Assembly: GCF_013371215.1 (NCBI RefSeq)
Contig: NZ_JABWMH010000002.1
Location: forward strand, 186,001-250,000
Origin: Parasphingorhabdus flavimaris
GTDB taxonomy: Bacteria > Pseudomonadota > Alphaproteobacteria > Sphingomonadales > Sphingomonadaceae
DNA length: 64,000 nt
Reading direction: 5' to 3'
Shown here: piece after piece, positions 38,763 to 47,890 of the stretch
How the letters are laid out: each line of letters starts with the position of its first letter
Position numbering within the stretch: position 1 is the stretch's first letter
Translations under genes and position numbers: made by a program
The notes under the pieces: generated by a model
The model's input: only the letters and a program-made list of their open reading frames with translations
Told to the model about the DNA's origin: nothing
Database searches by the model: none

Positions 38763-39050
38763 ATGGCTGATAAACTGGAATTGAAACCCTGGGATGTTAC
38801 CGAATATCTCGACAGCGAAGAGATGATCGCGGAATATCTGGCGGTTGCCTTCGAGGAGGGTGATTCCGAACTGATTCGCGTCGCGCTGAATGATGTCGCG
38901 CGCGCGCGCGGGATGACCGATCTGCAAAAGCAGACCGGCCTGTCGCGATCCGCGCTCTACAAGGCGCTGGGCGAGGGCGGTAATCCGACGCTCGACACGC
39001 TGCTGGCGATATTGAAGGCGCTGGGGGTGAAGATGTCGGTGGTGGGGTGA
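38763..39050 (+). CDS. HI1420-family antitoxin
   Basis: A 95-residue partner of the preceding toxin. It begins LKPWDVTEYLDSEEMIAEYLAVAFEEGD and has a C-terminal helix-turn-helix DNA-binding part (MTDLQKQTGLSRSALYKALG, GNPTLDTLLAILKALGVKM), so it probably neutralises the toxin and represses the operon. The ATG is used here; a GTG at 38751 overlapping the toxin stop would give a slightly longer, coupled protein. Confidence 0.92.
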   Translation: MADKLELKPWDVTEYLDSEEMIAEYLAVAFEEGDSELIRVALNDVARARGMTDLQKQTGLSRSALYKALGEGGNPTLDTLLAILKALGVKMSVVG

Positions 39051-39059
39051 AGGCTCAAG

Positions 39060-39273
39060 CCCCTCCTCTTCAGAGGAGGGGGTGGGGTGGTGGCGAGGCA
39101 AAGCCGAGCTTGCGCGAAAAAGCCACTCACCGGCATCGACCCGGTTCGCGGTTATTCCATTCCATGAAAGTGAGAGATTGATAGAGGTCTGCCTGCGTTC
39201 GCAAAATTCAGAAATTGGCATCAAACCAATTTCCTCATAAACCACCCCTATCCCCTCCTTTGAAAAGGAGGGG
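39060..39273. repeat. Paired palindromes, family A (REPIN-like)
   Basis: Two 10-bp hairpins with 2-base loops face each other. The left has arms CCCCTCCTCT and AGAGGAGGGG (39060-39081), the right CCCCTCCTTT and AAAGGAGGGG (39252-39273). Each carries a GGGGTGG-type tail pointing to the interior (right one reversed). The outer 7 bp are the same and the inner 3 bp differ in a compensatory way. This is the pattern of a REPIN. A second copy is at 47780. Confidence 0.75.
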
Positions 39274-39286
39274 GTGAGAGCAGAAC

Positions 39287-39379
39287 CGTTCGTGGTGAGC
39301 CTGTCGAACCACTGCTTCTCGCCGCTAGAGGTCGTTGAGCTGCGCTCGCCCTTCGGGTCGACAAGCTCAGGACGAACGG
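39287..39379. repeat. Inverted-repeat element, family D
   Basis: The segment begins CGTTCGTGGTGAGCCTGTCG (39287) and ends with its imperfect complement, ...GTCGACAAGCTCAGGACGAACGG (39355-39379 region), enclosing about 45 bases. This is a common sphingomonad dispersed repeat. Together with the family A pair it fills most of the spacer between the antitoxin and uvrD. Confidence 0.7.
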
Positions 39380-39408
39380 ACGTGTAGCCTTAATATTACC
39401 GGTAGCCC

Positions 39409-41727
39409 TCAAGCCACCTCGACAAAACTATCCAGCACCCGCTTGTCGCCTGACTTCTCGAACGCAATCTCCAGCTTGTTGCCTTCCTTCACCTTCACTT
39501 CGCCATAGCCGAATTTGGTGTGGAAGACGCGCATGCCGACCGTTACGTCGTCGCGGCCCTTGCTGCCGAGCGAGACGGCGCTGCGGCGGGCTTCCTTTAT
39601 GTTTTTCGGGGTCTTGTCGAAGCCCGATGATGCGGCGCGCTGCCAGCCGGGGCCGCGTTTTCCGGCGCGGGTGGCATTGGCCGAGGCGAGGTGGGCGAAC
39701 GGGTCGCTGTTCTCGCTCCAGTTGGCGCGCCACAGGCTTTCGCCGCCGCTCATGCTGCTTTCCTGATCGATATGGTCCTCGGGCAATTCGCCGATGAAGC
39801 GTGAGGGGATCGCGCTGTTCCACTGGCCGTAGATCCGCCGGTTGGCGGCGTGGAAGATCGTGCATTTCTTGCGGGCGCGGGTGATCGCGACATAGGCGAG
39901 GCGGCGTTCTTCCTCGAGGCTGGCTATGCCGCCCTCGTCAAGGCTGCGCTGCGAGGGAAACACGCCTTCTTCCCAGCCGGCGCAAAAGACATATTCATAT
40001 TCGAGGCCTTTTGCGCCGTGCATGGTCAATATCGTGACCTTGGCCTCGTCGTCGCGTGCGTCATTGTCCATGACGAGGCTGACATGTTCGAGAAAATCGC
40101 CGAGCGTTTCATATTCCTCCATCGCGCGGGCGAGTTCGGTGAGATTCTCGAGGCGACCGGCGGCTTCGGTGGAACGGTCGGCCTGGAGCATCGTCGTATA
40201 GCCGCATTCGTCGAGCACGATCCGGGTCAGTTCGGCGTGATCGGTGACGCTGGCCAGTTCCCGCCATCGCCCGAAATTGCGCATCAGTGCGAGCAAGGTG
40301 CTGCGCGCGCGGGTCGGCAGTTCGTCGGTATCGCAGATAGTGAGCGCGGCGGCGGCCATGGAGATACCCTGGGCCCGGGCAAGGCGGTGGACCTTTTCCA
40401 CAGTTTTATCCCCAAGGCCGCGCTTGGGCGTGTTGACGATCCGTTCGAAGGCGAGATCGTCGGCGGGCTGGGCGATTACCCGCAGATAGGCGAGGGCATC
40501 GCGGATTTCCTGACGCTCGTAAAAACGGAAGCCACCAATGATCTTGTAGGGCATGCCAATCGAGATGAAGCGGTCCTCGAACTCGCGGGTCTGGAACTGG
40601 GCGCGGACGAGGATCGCGACATCGTTGAGCGATGCCTGCTTGATCTGCTGCAGCGCCTCGATCTCGTCGCCGGTACGCCGGGCCTCCTCGGGACCGTCCC
40701 AGACGCCGACAACCTGTACTTTTTCGCCTTCGGTTTCCTCGGTCCACAATGTCTTGCCGAGACGACCCGAGTTGTGGTTGATCAGCCCCGATGCGGCGGC
40801 CAGAATATGCGGGGTGGATCGGTAATTCTGCTCCAGCTTGACCACCTTTGCTTCGGGAAAATCCTTCTCGAAGCGCAGGATGTTCGCGACCTCCGCGCCG
40901 CGCCACGAATAGATCGACTGGTCATCATCGCCGACGCAGCAGATATTCTGATGGCTCTGGGCGAGCAGTCGCAGCCAGAGATATTGCGAGCTGTTGGTGT
41001 CCTGATATTCGTCGACGAGAATATATTTGAACCGCTCCTGATAGCGTTTCAATATCTGCCGGTCGGTTTTCAGCAGGTTGAGAATATGGAGCAGAAGATC
41101 GCCGAAGTCGCATGCGTTGAGCGCGATCAGTCTGGCCTGATAGGCAGCGTAAAATTCCTGGCCGCGGCCATTGGCGTAGCGTTCGTTTTCACTGGCATCG
41201 AGGTCCTGGGGATTGAGCCCCCGGTTCTTCCACTGGTCGATCAGGCCGGCCAGCATCCGTGGGGGCCAGCGTTTCTCGTCAATCTCGGCGGCGCGGATCA
41301 GCTGCTTGAGCAGGCGAAGCTGGTCATCGGTATCGAGAATGGTAAAATTGCTCTGCAGGCCGACCAGCTCGGCATGCTGCCGCAGCATTTTCGCGCCGAT
41401 GCTGTGGAAGGTGCCGAGCCACGGCATGCCTTCGAAACTCTCGCCGACGATTGACCCGATCCGTTCCTTCATCTCGCGGGCGGCCTTGTTGGTGAAGGTC
41501 ACCGCGAGAATCTCGCTCGGCCAGGCCTTGCGCGAAAAGACGATATGCGCCAGCCGCCGGGTGAGGGCAGCGGTTTTGCCGGTGCCTGCGCCAGCCAGCA
41601 CCAGTACCGGGCCTTCGGTCGTGAGAACGGCTTCGCGCTGCGGCGCGTTCAATCCCTTCACATAAGGCGGATCGGATTCTTGCGGATGTTTGACAGGTTC
41701 GGACACGCGTGAACAGTTAGGGAACAT
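39409..41727 (-). CDS. uvrD: UvrD/PcrA-type DNA helicase
   Basis: A 772-residue superfamily-1 helicase for nucleotide-excision repair and replication. Motif I is LAGAGTGKTAALTRRLAH, motif II is VDEYQDTNSSQYLWL, and others are DDDQSIYSWRGAEVAN, LEQNYRSTPHIL and VTILTMHGAKGLEYEYVF, with AITRARKK near the end. The C-terminal HTKFGYGEVK tail is typical of UvrD/PcrA. ATG 41727 is the choice; the frame opens at a TTG (41742), and a GTG at 41706 is possible. No ribosome site stands out. Confidence 0.94.
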   Translation of the reverse strand: MFPNCSRVSEPVKHPQESDPPYVKGLNAPQREAVLTTEGPVLVLAGAGTGKTAALTRRLAHIVFSRKAWPSEILAVTFTNKAAREMKERIGSIVGESFEGMPWLGTFHSIGAKMLRQHAELVGLQSNFTILDTDDQLRLLKQLIRAAEIDEKRWPPRMLAGLIDQWKNRGLNPQDLDASENERYANGRGQEFYAAYQARLIALNACDFGDLLLHILNLLKTDRQILKRYQERFKYILVDEYQDTNSSQYLWLRLLAQSHQNICCVGDDDQSIYSWRGAEVANILRFEKDFPEAKVVKLEQNYRSTPHILAAASGLINHNSGRLGKTLWTEETEGEKVQVVGVWDGPEEARRTGDEIEALQQIKQASLNDVAILVRAQFQTREFEDRFISIGMPYKIIGGFRFYERQEIRDALAYLRVIAQPADDLAFERIVNTPKRGLGDKTVEKVHRLARAQGISMAAAALTICDTDELPTRARSTLLALMRNFGRWRELASVTDHAELTRIVLDECGYTTMLQADRSTEAAGRLENLTELARAMEEYETLGDFLEHVSLVMDNDARDDEAKVTILTMHGAKGLEYEYVFCAGWEEGVFPSQRSLDEGGIASLEEERRLAYVAITRARKKCTIFHAANRRIYGQWNSAIPSRFIGELPEDHIDQESSMSGGESLWRANWSENSDPFAHLASANATRAGKRGPGWQRAASSGFDKTPKNIKEARRSAVSLGSKGRDDVTVGMRVFHTKFGYGEVKVKEGNKLEIAFEKSGDKRVLDSFVEVA

Positions 41728-41825
41728 CGGCGACGGCGGCAAGTGGATTAGGGCCTTTTGGGGAACTTTTCACCATCAGGATCATTATCTCCCTACCGGA
41801 TTGGCCGGGTATGAAGGAGATTGAA

Positions 41826-42158
41826 ATGAGCAAGCGATTGATATGGAGCGCCGTTGCGGCAACCGGATTGATGATCGGTGGCGTGGCAAATGCAAATCAG
41901 CCTGAAGACGCTACACAGGCGGCGAAGCCGGCGGCTGCGAAAGCCGGGCAGACTGTCACCGTTGACGGGAAAGAAGTCGCGGTCTGCACAAAGGATGTGC
42001 AGGATAGCTGCATCAATCCGCGCGCGGCCGGACTGAACTGGGGCAATCGGCCGCTGGATTATTGGCCCGGCAAACCCGCGAGCGAGAAAGACCCGGTGAG
42101 TCAGGAGCAGCCCGAGCCGATGGACGAGCCATCTAACGACGACCAGCCATCTACCTAA
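41826..42158 (+). CDS. Small exported acidic protein
   Basis: A 110-residue protein with a signal peptide (MSKRLIWSAVAATGLMIGGVANA), then an Ala/Lys stretch, a segment with two Cys (VAVCTKDVQDSCINPRAAG) and a Pro/Glu/Asp tail (EQPEPMDEPSNDDQPST). AAGGAGATTGAA is an optimal ribosome site. The start codon context matches that of the genes at 42302 and 43905. Function unknown. Confidence 0.78.
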   Translation: MSKRLIWSAVAATGLMIGGVANANQPEDATQAAKPAAAKAGQTVTVDGKEVAVCTKDVQDSCINPRAAGLNWGNRPLDYWPGKPASEKDPVSQEQPEPMDEPSNDDQPST

Positions 42159-42176
42159 GATCAGTCTGTTATATCC

Positions 42177-42209
42177 GGCGGGGCCTGGTCGAACGGCCTC
42201 GCCGCTTTT
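42177..42209 (+). terminator. Rho-independent terminator
   Basis: A 9-bp stem (GGCGGGGCC and GGCCTCGCC, one G-U pair) with a 9-base loop is followed by GCTTTT, 18 bases after the stop of the 41826 gene. It is a credible moderate terminator on the plus strand. Confidence 0.6.
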
Positions 42210-42301
42210 CATGCTCCTGACCCAAAGGACAGGTTGAATAAAATGTTGCGGCGCACCATTTGTTAACTAATGGACGCCAAAGCACCCCCACGGAGTTTGA
42301 A

Positions 42302-42427
42302 ATGAGCAAAAGACTGACCACGAGCGCGATTGTAGCTACATTGATGATGGTTGCGACCAGCTTTTACAGCACGGCGCAGCACAATCAGACCGAAACCGCT
42401 TCACGCACGGTGCTAATGGGCGGTTAA
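42302..42427 (+). CDS. 41-residue exported peptide
   Basis: Reads MSKRLTTSAIVATLMMVATSF then YSTAQHNQTETASRTVLMGG. The N-terminal half is a typical signal or membrane segment. ACGGAGTTTGAA is a strong ribosome site. The stop overlaps the rsmD stop on the opposite strand. It resembles a short version of the preceding gene. The coding call rests on the leader sequence and signal-like start. Confidence 0.6.
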   Translation: MSKRLTTSAIVATLMMVATSFYSTAQHNQTETASRTVLMGG

Positions 42428-42972
42428 TCCGTCTCCGGGCGCAGGATGTGAAGCCGCGCCTTGCTGCTGTTGCGCATAATATCCAGACCAAAGCCCTTTA
42501 CGACAACCTCTTCATCCCTGCCGGTCTCGACCGCGATCCAGCTTGATGGTGCGAACCATCCGTGACGACCGAGCTTGTCCAGAGCGACCGCTCCGGCGCC
42601 CGAATCATAGGGTGGATCCATCAGGATCAGGTCATAGGGCTTGCGGGCCTGACCAAGATGCAGAACCGAACCGATCCGGACATCGCTAACGGCACCGGCA
42701 TCAAGTTTTTCGATATTCTTCTCCAGTGCCCTGATCGCGTCACGATCCTGTTCGACAAAGGTGCAATGGGCAGCGCCGCGCGACAAAGCCTCGAGACCCA
42801 GCGCACCGGATCCGGAAAACAGGTCGAGTATCTGCAAGTCTTCGAAATCACCGAGCCGGCTGGTCAGCATCGAAAATAACCGTTCGCGGGTGCGGTCGGC
42901 GGTTGGACGGGTTATCTCGCCTTTGGGGGCAACGATGGTCCGGCCCCGCCATTTACCAGCAATTATGCGCAT
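42424..42972 (-). CDS. rsmD: 16S rRNA (guanine-966 N2)-methyltransferase
   Basis: A 182-residue SAM-dependent enzyme that methylates G966 of 16S rRNA. It begins MRIIAGKWRGRTIVAPKG, with RPTADRTRERLFSML, SAM motif I LDLFSGSGALGLEALSRGA and catalytic motif ILMDPPYD. It lies 27 bases after the pseudouridine synthase gene, a frequent neighbour. Confidence 0.95.
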   Translation of the reverse strand: MRIIAGKWRGRTIVAPKGEITRPTADRTRERLFSMLTSRLGDFEDLQILDLFSGSGALGLEALSRGAAHCTFVEQDRDAIRALEKNIEKLDAGAVSDVRIGSVLHLGQARKPYDLILMDPPYDSGAGAVALDKLGRHGWFAPSSWIAVETGRDEEVVVKGFGLDIMRNSSKARLHILRPETD

Positions 42973-42999
42973 CTCGTTCCGTCCGTCCTGAGCCTGGTC

Positions 43000-43809
43000 T
43001 TATTTCAACGACTTGCGAAATTGCACCAGATCATGCTGCCGCACGACCTCGATCTCGCCTTTTTGCAGATCACCAAGGACGAACGGGCCGTAACGGGTCC
43101 GGATCAGGCGCGATACTTCGAGTCCGAAATGTTCCAGCACCCGGCGCACTTCGCGGTTCTTGCCTTCGGTCAGGGTCATTTCGATCCACTGGTTGCGGCC
43201 GGTGCGCCGTTCGAGATTGGCGGTAATCGGGCCATAATGCATGCCCTCGATCGTGATGCCGCGATAGAGTTCCTCGAGCTGGTTCTGGCTTATGTCGCCG
43301 AACGTCCGCGCCCGGTAGGTGCGTTCGATACCGTTTTTGGGCAATTCCATCTCGCGCTTGAACTCGCCGTCTGTGGTCATCAGCAACAGACCCTCGGTGT
43401 TCATGTCGAGGCGACCGATCGGCATCACCCGTTCCATGTCGGGCAGGACATCGTAAATTGTCTTCTTGCCGGAAAAATCGCGTTCCGCGGTCAGATAGCC
43501 ATTGGGCTTGTGAAAACGGTAGAGCTTGGCGGGCGCCGGTTCGGCAACCGGGTTGCCATCGACGGTTATTCCGGTCAGGTTCTTGAGCAACAGCGAGGGA
43601 TGTTCGACAAGATTGCCGTTCAGTTCAATCCGCCCGGCTTCGATCATCCGCTCGATTTCGCGCCGCGATGCGACTCCGGCACGGGCGAGAAGCTTGGCAA
43701 TGCGCTGCCCTTCGCGGGCCTCGCTCGGCGCTGGTGCCGGTTTGGCCGCCGATTTTGCTCCGGGGGTCGGTTTTGCGCGATATATCTTGGGTTTTTTATC
43801 TTCGGTCAT
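43000..43809 (-). CDS. rluB: Ribosomal large-subunit pseudouridine synthase (RsuA/RluB type)
   Basis: A 269-residue enzyme. The Ala/Lys/Pro-rich N-terminus (about 1-34) precedes an S4 RNA-binding domain (AKLLARAGVASRREIERMIEAG) and the catalytic domain with the active Asp in PIGRLDMNTEGLLLMTTDG. The C-terminal EGKNREVRRVLEHFGLEVSRL is characteristic. Pseudouridylation of 23S rRNA is likely; distinction of RluB from RluE/RsuA cannot be settled by eye. Confidence 0.9.
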   Translation of the reverse strand: MTEDKKPKIYRAKPTPGAKSAAKPAPAPSEAREGQRIAKLLARAGVASRREIERMIEAGRIELNGNLVEHPSLLLKNLTGITVDGNPVAEPAPAKLYRFHKPNGYLTAERDFSGKKTIYDVLPDMERVMPIGRLDMNTEGLLLMTTDGEFKREMELPKNGIERTYRARTFGDISQNQLEELYRGITIEGMHYGPITANLERRTGRNQWIEMTLTEGKNREVRRVLEHFGLEVSRLIRTRYGPFVLGDLQKGEIEVVRQHDLVQFRKSLK

Positions 43810-43904
43810 GGCCGAGACGCATGGCCGAAAAAAGCTCTGGCTGCAATCTGTAACCTGTGGTGCAGTGCCTGCGAATATCGATTGTCGGCCTAACGGAGTT
43901 GGAA

Positions 43905-44684
43905 ATGAGCAAGATTATCACAAGCCTGTTGATCGGAGGTGCGGCTGTTGCCGGATTTGTCGGTATTCAACTGGCTCCGACATCGGCCGTCAGTTCCGCT
44001 CAGCTAACGACACCCGCCAGCCCTCCCGATGCCACCGGAACCCCCCGTCCGGTGGTCATCGAGCTGTTCACCAGCCAGGGATGTTCGTCCTGTCCCCCCG
44101 CAGATTTGCTGGCCAGTCGGCTGGCGAAAGACGACTCCCTGCTGGTGATCACGCGGCCTGTGACCTACTGGGACCGGCTCGGCTGGAAGGACACGCTGGC
44201 GCGCGAAGACAATAGCGCGCTGCAACGCGCCTATGCGGCCAAGGGCCATGAAGGGGCAGGGGTCTATACTCCTCAGATGGTGGTCAATGGCGGCGGTGGA
44301 GCAGTGGGGTCTCGCGAAAATGACATCCGCTCGCTGGTTCGCCGCGCGGATGCAACCGGTCCTTCGATCTCAACGTCCGTCAATGTCGATGGCGCGGTGA
44401 CGGTATCGATCAAAGGCAAATCGGATTATCTCGCCGGGATTTCGCTGATCGCGCTGAGTTCTTCCGAAAGCGTTCGGATCGGACGCGGCGAAAATGGCGG
44501 ACGAACGATGCATTATACCAATGTCGTCAAGGCCGAGCAGAATCTGGGCAGCTGGCGCGGGCGGCCGATGGAATTTGTTGTCTCTCCGGAAAATTTCAGG
44601 ATCAGCGGCGCGGACAAATATGCAATCATCTTGCAGCGCCCCGGTGCGGGGCCAATTGTCGCGGCCAGGCTGCTGGATATCTGA
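43905..44684 (+). CDS. DUF1223 exported protein
   Basis: A 259-residue DUF1223 protein with a signal/anchor (SLLIGGAAVAGFVGIQLA), then the family's thioredoxin-like motif IELFTSQGCSSCPPADLLA and YTPQMVVNGGGGAVG. The CSSC pair resembles a redox motif. It starts at 43905 with CGGAGTTGG upstream. It is divergent from rluB. Confidence 0.9.
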   Translation: MSKIITSLLIGGAAVAGFVGIQLAPTSAVSSAQLTTPASPPDATGTPRPVVIELFTSQGCSSCPPADLLASRLAKDDSLLVITRPVTYWDRLGWKDTLAREDNSALQRAYAAKGHEGAGVYTPQMVVNGGGGAVGSRENDIRSLVRRADATGPSISTSVNVDGAVTVSIKGKSDYLAGISLIALSSSESVRIGRGENGGRTMHYTNVVKAEQNLGSWRGRPMEFVVSPENFRISGADKYAIILQRPGAGPIVAARLLDI

Positions 44685-44757
44685 CCCGCGACAAAATCAA
44701 GCTGGCATTCAGGTGAATAGGCGCTAATGATTCCCGCAGTTCGAGGGAGAATCTGGC

Positions 44758-46455
44758 GTGAGTGAGCAGGTAGAAAAATTGGGATGGCGCAAAGTACTCG
44801 CGTCGCTGGGCAATCGCAAAACCCTGTTCATGACAATCTTCGGTTTCGCCGCGGGCCTGCCTTATGCGCTGCTCCTGGGAACCCTCTATGCATGGCTCTC
44901 TGATGCCGAGGTCGATCTGGAGACGATGGGCGTGTTTTCGCTGATCGGACTGGCTTACGCGTTCAAGTTTCTCTGGTCGCCTGCGCTGGATCGCATAGAC
45001 GTCCCGATCCTGAAAAGGCTGGGAAAGCGCAAGCAGTGGATCGTGACCGCGCAATTGTTGCTCGGCTTCATTCTGGTTGTGCTGGCCACGCTCAATCCGG
45101 TTTCGGCGCTAGGATTATTTTCCCTGTTGGCAGGGATAGGCGCTTTTGCTTCGGCCACGCAGGATGTCGTCATCGATGCATGGCGGGTCGATGTCGCCGA
45201 CGAAGTGGCCACCATCGATATTCTTTCTACTGTTTATCAGATGGGCTACCGGATCGCCGCGCTGGTTGGCGGCGCACTGGCGCTATTTCTCGCCGAACGG
45301 ACCGACTGGCCAACAGTCTATCTGACCATGGGAGCGATCATGCTGCTGATCGGTTTTGCCGGTCTGTTTGCGCCCGACGCAGAGACAACCGTCCAGACCG
45401 CCACCGAAATGGCCGACGAGCACGGCCTGCGGAAAACCGGCCAGCTTGATCCGCGGGTGCGGGGATGGGCGCTGCTGGCCGTTGCGATGCTGTGGGGCTG
45501 GGCCTTGTTGACGGTCGGGACATTCATGGTCCGGTCGCTGGGCAGCGATGCGGAGACGCGTCCTGATTCCGTCGCATTCATCTCGACGATGGGGCCGCTG
45601 ATTGTCGTGGCAACGGTTGTCATTCCGGTTCTGATTTCGGCATTTCTGGTGCGCCTGGAGCGCAAGGGGCAATATCTTCTGACCAGGGATGTGCCCGCTG
45701 AATCCACCGCCGGACGGTTTCTTGATCATGGCTATCGCGCGCTCGTGCTTCCCCTCACCGAATTTGTCGGACGGCTGGGCTGGGCGCTGATCGTCATATT
45801 GGGTCTGGTTCTGACCTATCGGATCACGGACTCAATCTGGGGTAGCTTTGCCTATCCATTCTATCTGGGCGAGCTTCAATATACCAAGGACGAAGTGGCC
45901 GTGGCGTCGAAGTTCTTCGGAATCGGCGCGTTGATGATCGGTCTTGCGGCGGGCGGCTATATGCTCACCACTCTGGGTCGGATGTTGACGCTTACCCTGG
46001 GTGCTGTTCTCGCGGCTGCGACCAACCTGCTCTATGCCGATCTGGCGAGAGGCGGGGCAGTGGTGCAATCGGTCAGCGATCTGACCGGCTTTACCTGGCT
46101 GGTTGCCAACCTCGGCGGGGATGCCGGGCTTGCGAAGCTGATGATGGCGATTGCCGGCGAGAATATTGCGGTCGGCATCGCCGGAGCGGCCTTCGTCGCC
46201 TATCTGTCGTCGATTGTCGCCAAGGGCTATAGCGCGGTCCAATATGCGCTGCTTTCATCGCTTACGATGCTGGTCGGGACATTGGGCCGCGGAGCACTGG
46301 GCCAGATGATCGAGGAGCAGGGCTATTTCCAGGTCTTCATCCTGACCACGCTCATGGGCGGAATCGCGGTGATAATCTGCATCGTCGAATGGATACGCAT
46401 TTCGCGTCTCGGGGCCCGGTCGGGAGTCGATCAGACCGCCTTGAAGGGCGTCTAG
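44758..46455 (+). CDS. ampG: AmpG-family muropeptide permease
   Basis: A 565-residue MFS transporter that imports anhydro-muropeptides for cell-wall recycling. The N-terminus has FGFAAGLPYALLLGTLYAWL and AYAFKFLWSPALDRI; TQDVVIDAWRVDV is a hallmark of AmpG. About 14 hydrophobic segments are seen. The start is GTG with GAGGGAGA upstream. It overlaps the convergent folC by 4 bases. Confidence 0.92.
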   Translation: MSEQVEKLGWRKVLASLGNRKTLFMTIFGFAAGLPYALLLGTLYAWLSDAEVDLETMGVFSLIGLAYAFKFLWSPALDRIDVPILKRLGKRKQWIVTAQLLLGFILVVLATLNPVSALGLFSLLAGIGAFASATQDVVIDAWRVDVADEVATIDILSTVYQMGYRIAALVGGALALFLAERTDWPTVYLTMGAIMLLIGFAGLFAPDAETTVQTATEMADEHGLRKTGQLDPRVRGWALLAVAMLWGWALLTVGTFMVRSLGSDAETRPDSVAFISTMGPLIVVATVVIPVLISAFLVRLERKGQYLLTRDVPAESTAGRFLDHGYRALVLPLTEFVGRLGWALIVILGLVLTYRITDSIWGSFAYPFYLGELQYTKDEVAVASKFFGIGALMIGLAAGGYMLTTLGRMLTLTLGAVLAAATNLLYADLARGGAVVQSVSDLTGFTWLVANLGGDAGLAKLMMAIAGENIAVGIAGAAFVAYLSSIVAKGYSAVQYALLSSLTMLVGTLGRGALGQMIEEQGYFQVFILTTLMGGIAVIICIVEWIRISRLGARSGVDQTALKGV

Positions 46456-47774
46456 TCCGGGACCTGCTCGTTCGCTTTCAGCACATCGCCGACCAGATAG
46501 AGTGAACCGGCAATCAGCACGGTCCTGCCCGCATCTGGCGACAGGCCGGTTAACGCCGCGGTCACGTCGCTGGCTTCGTTCAACGGCGCATCCATTTCGG
46601 GATAGTTTTCACGACCATGTGATTCATGCCCCGGAACCGGAACCACGGTCACGCTCGCCAGCTTGTCCTGCAGCGGCGTGATGATCGCGGCGGGGTCCTT
46701 GTTCGCCAGCATTCCGATCACCAGATCGATCGACCCCGCTTCATGGTCCGCGAAATATCTGGCGAGGGCGAGACCGGCGCTGGCATTGTGCCCGCCGTCG
46801 ACCCAGATCCCGGCATCGGCTGGCAGAAGGCGCGTCACCGGACCGGCGACCAGATGTTGCATCCGGCCGGGCCATTGCGCCCAGCCCATCGCGGCCCTGA
46901 GCGCGGCGTCCGAAATGGCGAGCGCGTCCTGATGGCGCAGCATGGCGATGGCGAGCGCTGCATTGTCCGTCTGATGGGCACCGGCGAGGGCCGGCTGGGG
47001 CAGATCGATCCTGCCTTTCCGGTCGATATAGTGAAGCTGGCCTTCGTAAATGGCCGCATCCCATTCGCCGCCGCGCGGAAAATGCTGCGCCCCGACCGCT
47101 GCAGCATGATCGGCGATCACCTGCAGCATTTCCGCAGCATATTTTTGCGTCAGCAGCGGCGCGCCCTTCTTGGCGATACCGGCTTTTTCCCACGCGATCC
47201 GGACGATCGGTTCGTCCGGTGTGCCCGCTTCGGGGGAGAGCAGAAAGCCTTCATGATCGATGCCGAGCGCCGCGATTCCGGTCGCGACCGGGCGGGCGAT
47301 GACGTTGGTTGCATCGAGCCGGCCGCCGAGACCGACCTCCAGGATGCAGGCATCGGCGGGGGTTTCGGAGAAGGCGAGGAAGGCTGCCGCTGTCGTCGCC
47401 TCGAAAAAGCTCGGATTGATATCCTCGCTGATGTCGAGCACCCTTGCGAGCAGTTCGGCTAGATAGTCGTCCTCGACCAGCTGGCCCGCCAGCCGGATGC
47501 GCTCGTTGAAGCGAACCAGATGCGGGCTGGTATAGACATGGGCCTTGAGTCCTTCCGCCTCGATTGCGGCGCGCAGGAAGGCGCAGGTCGAACCCTTGCC
47601 GTTGGTGCCGGCGACGTGGAAGACGGGGGGCAGTTTTTCATGCGGATTGCCGAGACGGTTTAGGACTTCGCTGATCCGCTCCAGCCCGAGCACATCGCGG
47701 CCAGGCGAGAGCATCTCGAGCCGGTCGAGCTGTTTCTGGACCGCCGGATCATCGGAACGCGCGCCGTCAGCCAT
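46452..47774 (-). CDS. folC: Bifunctional folylpolyglutamate/dihydrofolate synthase
   Basis: A 440-residue ligase that adds glutamate to folates and makes dihydrofolate. The ATP-binding loop is VAGTNGKGSTCAFLRAA, followed by HVYTSPHLVRFNERIRL, EVGLGGRLDATNVI, and WVDGGHNASAGLALARYF. It is the last gene of the trp-accD-folC run and is separated from accD by a family A repeat. Confidence 0.95.
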   Translation of the reverse strand: MADGARSDDPAVQKQLDRLEMLSPGRDVLGLERISEVLNRLGNPHEKLPPVFHVAGTNGKGSTCAFLRAAIEAEGLKAHVYTSPHLVRFNERIRLAGQLVEDDYLAELLARVLDISEDINPSFFEATTAAAFLAFSETPADACILEVGLGGRLDATNVIARPVATGIAALGIDHEGFLLSPEAGTPDEPIVRIAWEKAGIAKKGAPLLTQKYAAEMLQVIADHAAAVGAQHFPRGGEWDAAIYEGQLHYIDRKGRIDLPQPALAGAHQTDNAALAIAMLRHQDALAISDAALRAAMGWAQWPGRMQHLVAGPVTRLLPADAGIWVDGGHNASAGLALARYFADHEAGSIDLVIGMLANKDPAAIITPLQDKLASVTVVPVPGHESHGRENYPEMDAPLNEASDVTAALTGLSPDAGRTVLIAGSLYLVGDVLKANEQVPD

Positions 47775-47779
47775 CTACT

Positions 47780-47886
47780 CCCCTCCCGCTCGCGGGAGGG
47801 GCCGGGGGTGGGCCTGAATAATGAAATCGGCGGTTCTGATCATGGATGATATTCCCACCCCTAACCCCTCCCGCAAGCGGGAGGGG
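47780..47886. repeat. Paired palindromes, family A, second copy
   Basis: Two identical 10-bp hairpins (arms CCCCTCCCGC and GCGGGAGGGG) lie at 47780-47801 (loop TC) and 47865-47886 (loop AA), with GGGGTGG-type tails pointing inward. They fill the accD-folC spacer. The inner three stem base pairs differ from the copy at 39060 in a compensatory way. Confidence 0.75.
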
Positions 47887-47890
47887 GGAA

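Noticed and set aside
39850-41454. 534-residue open frame antisense to uvrD
   Set aside because: No recognisable motifs; the opposite frame has all helicase motifs.
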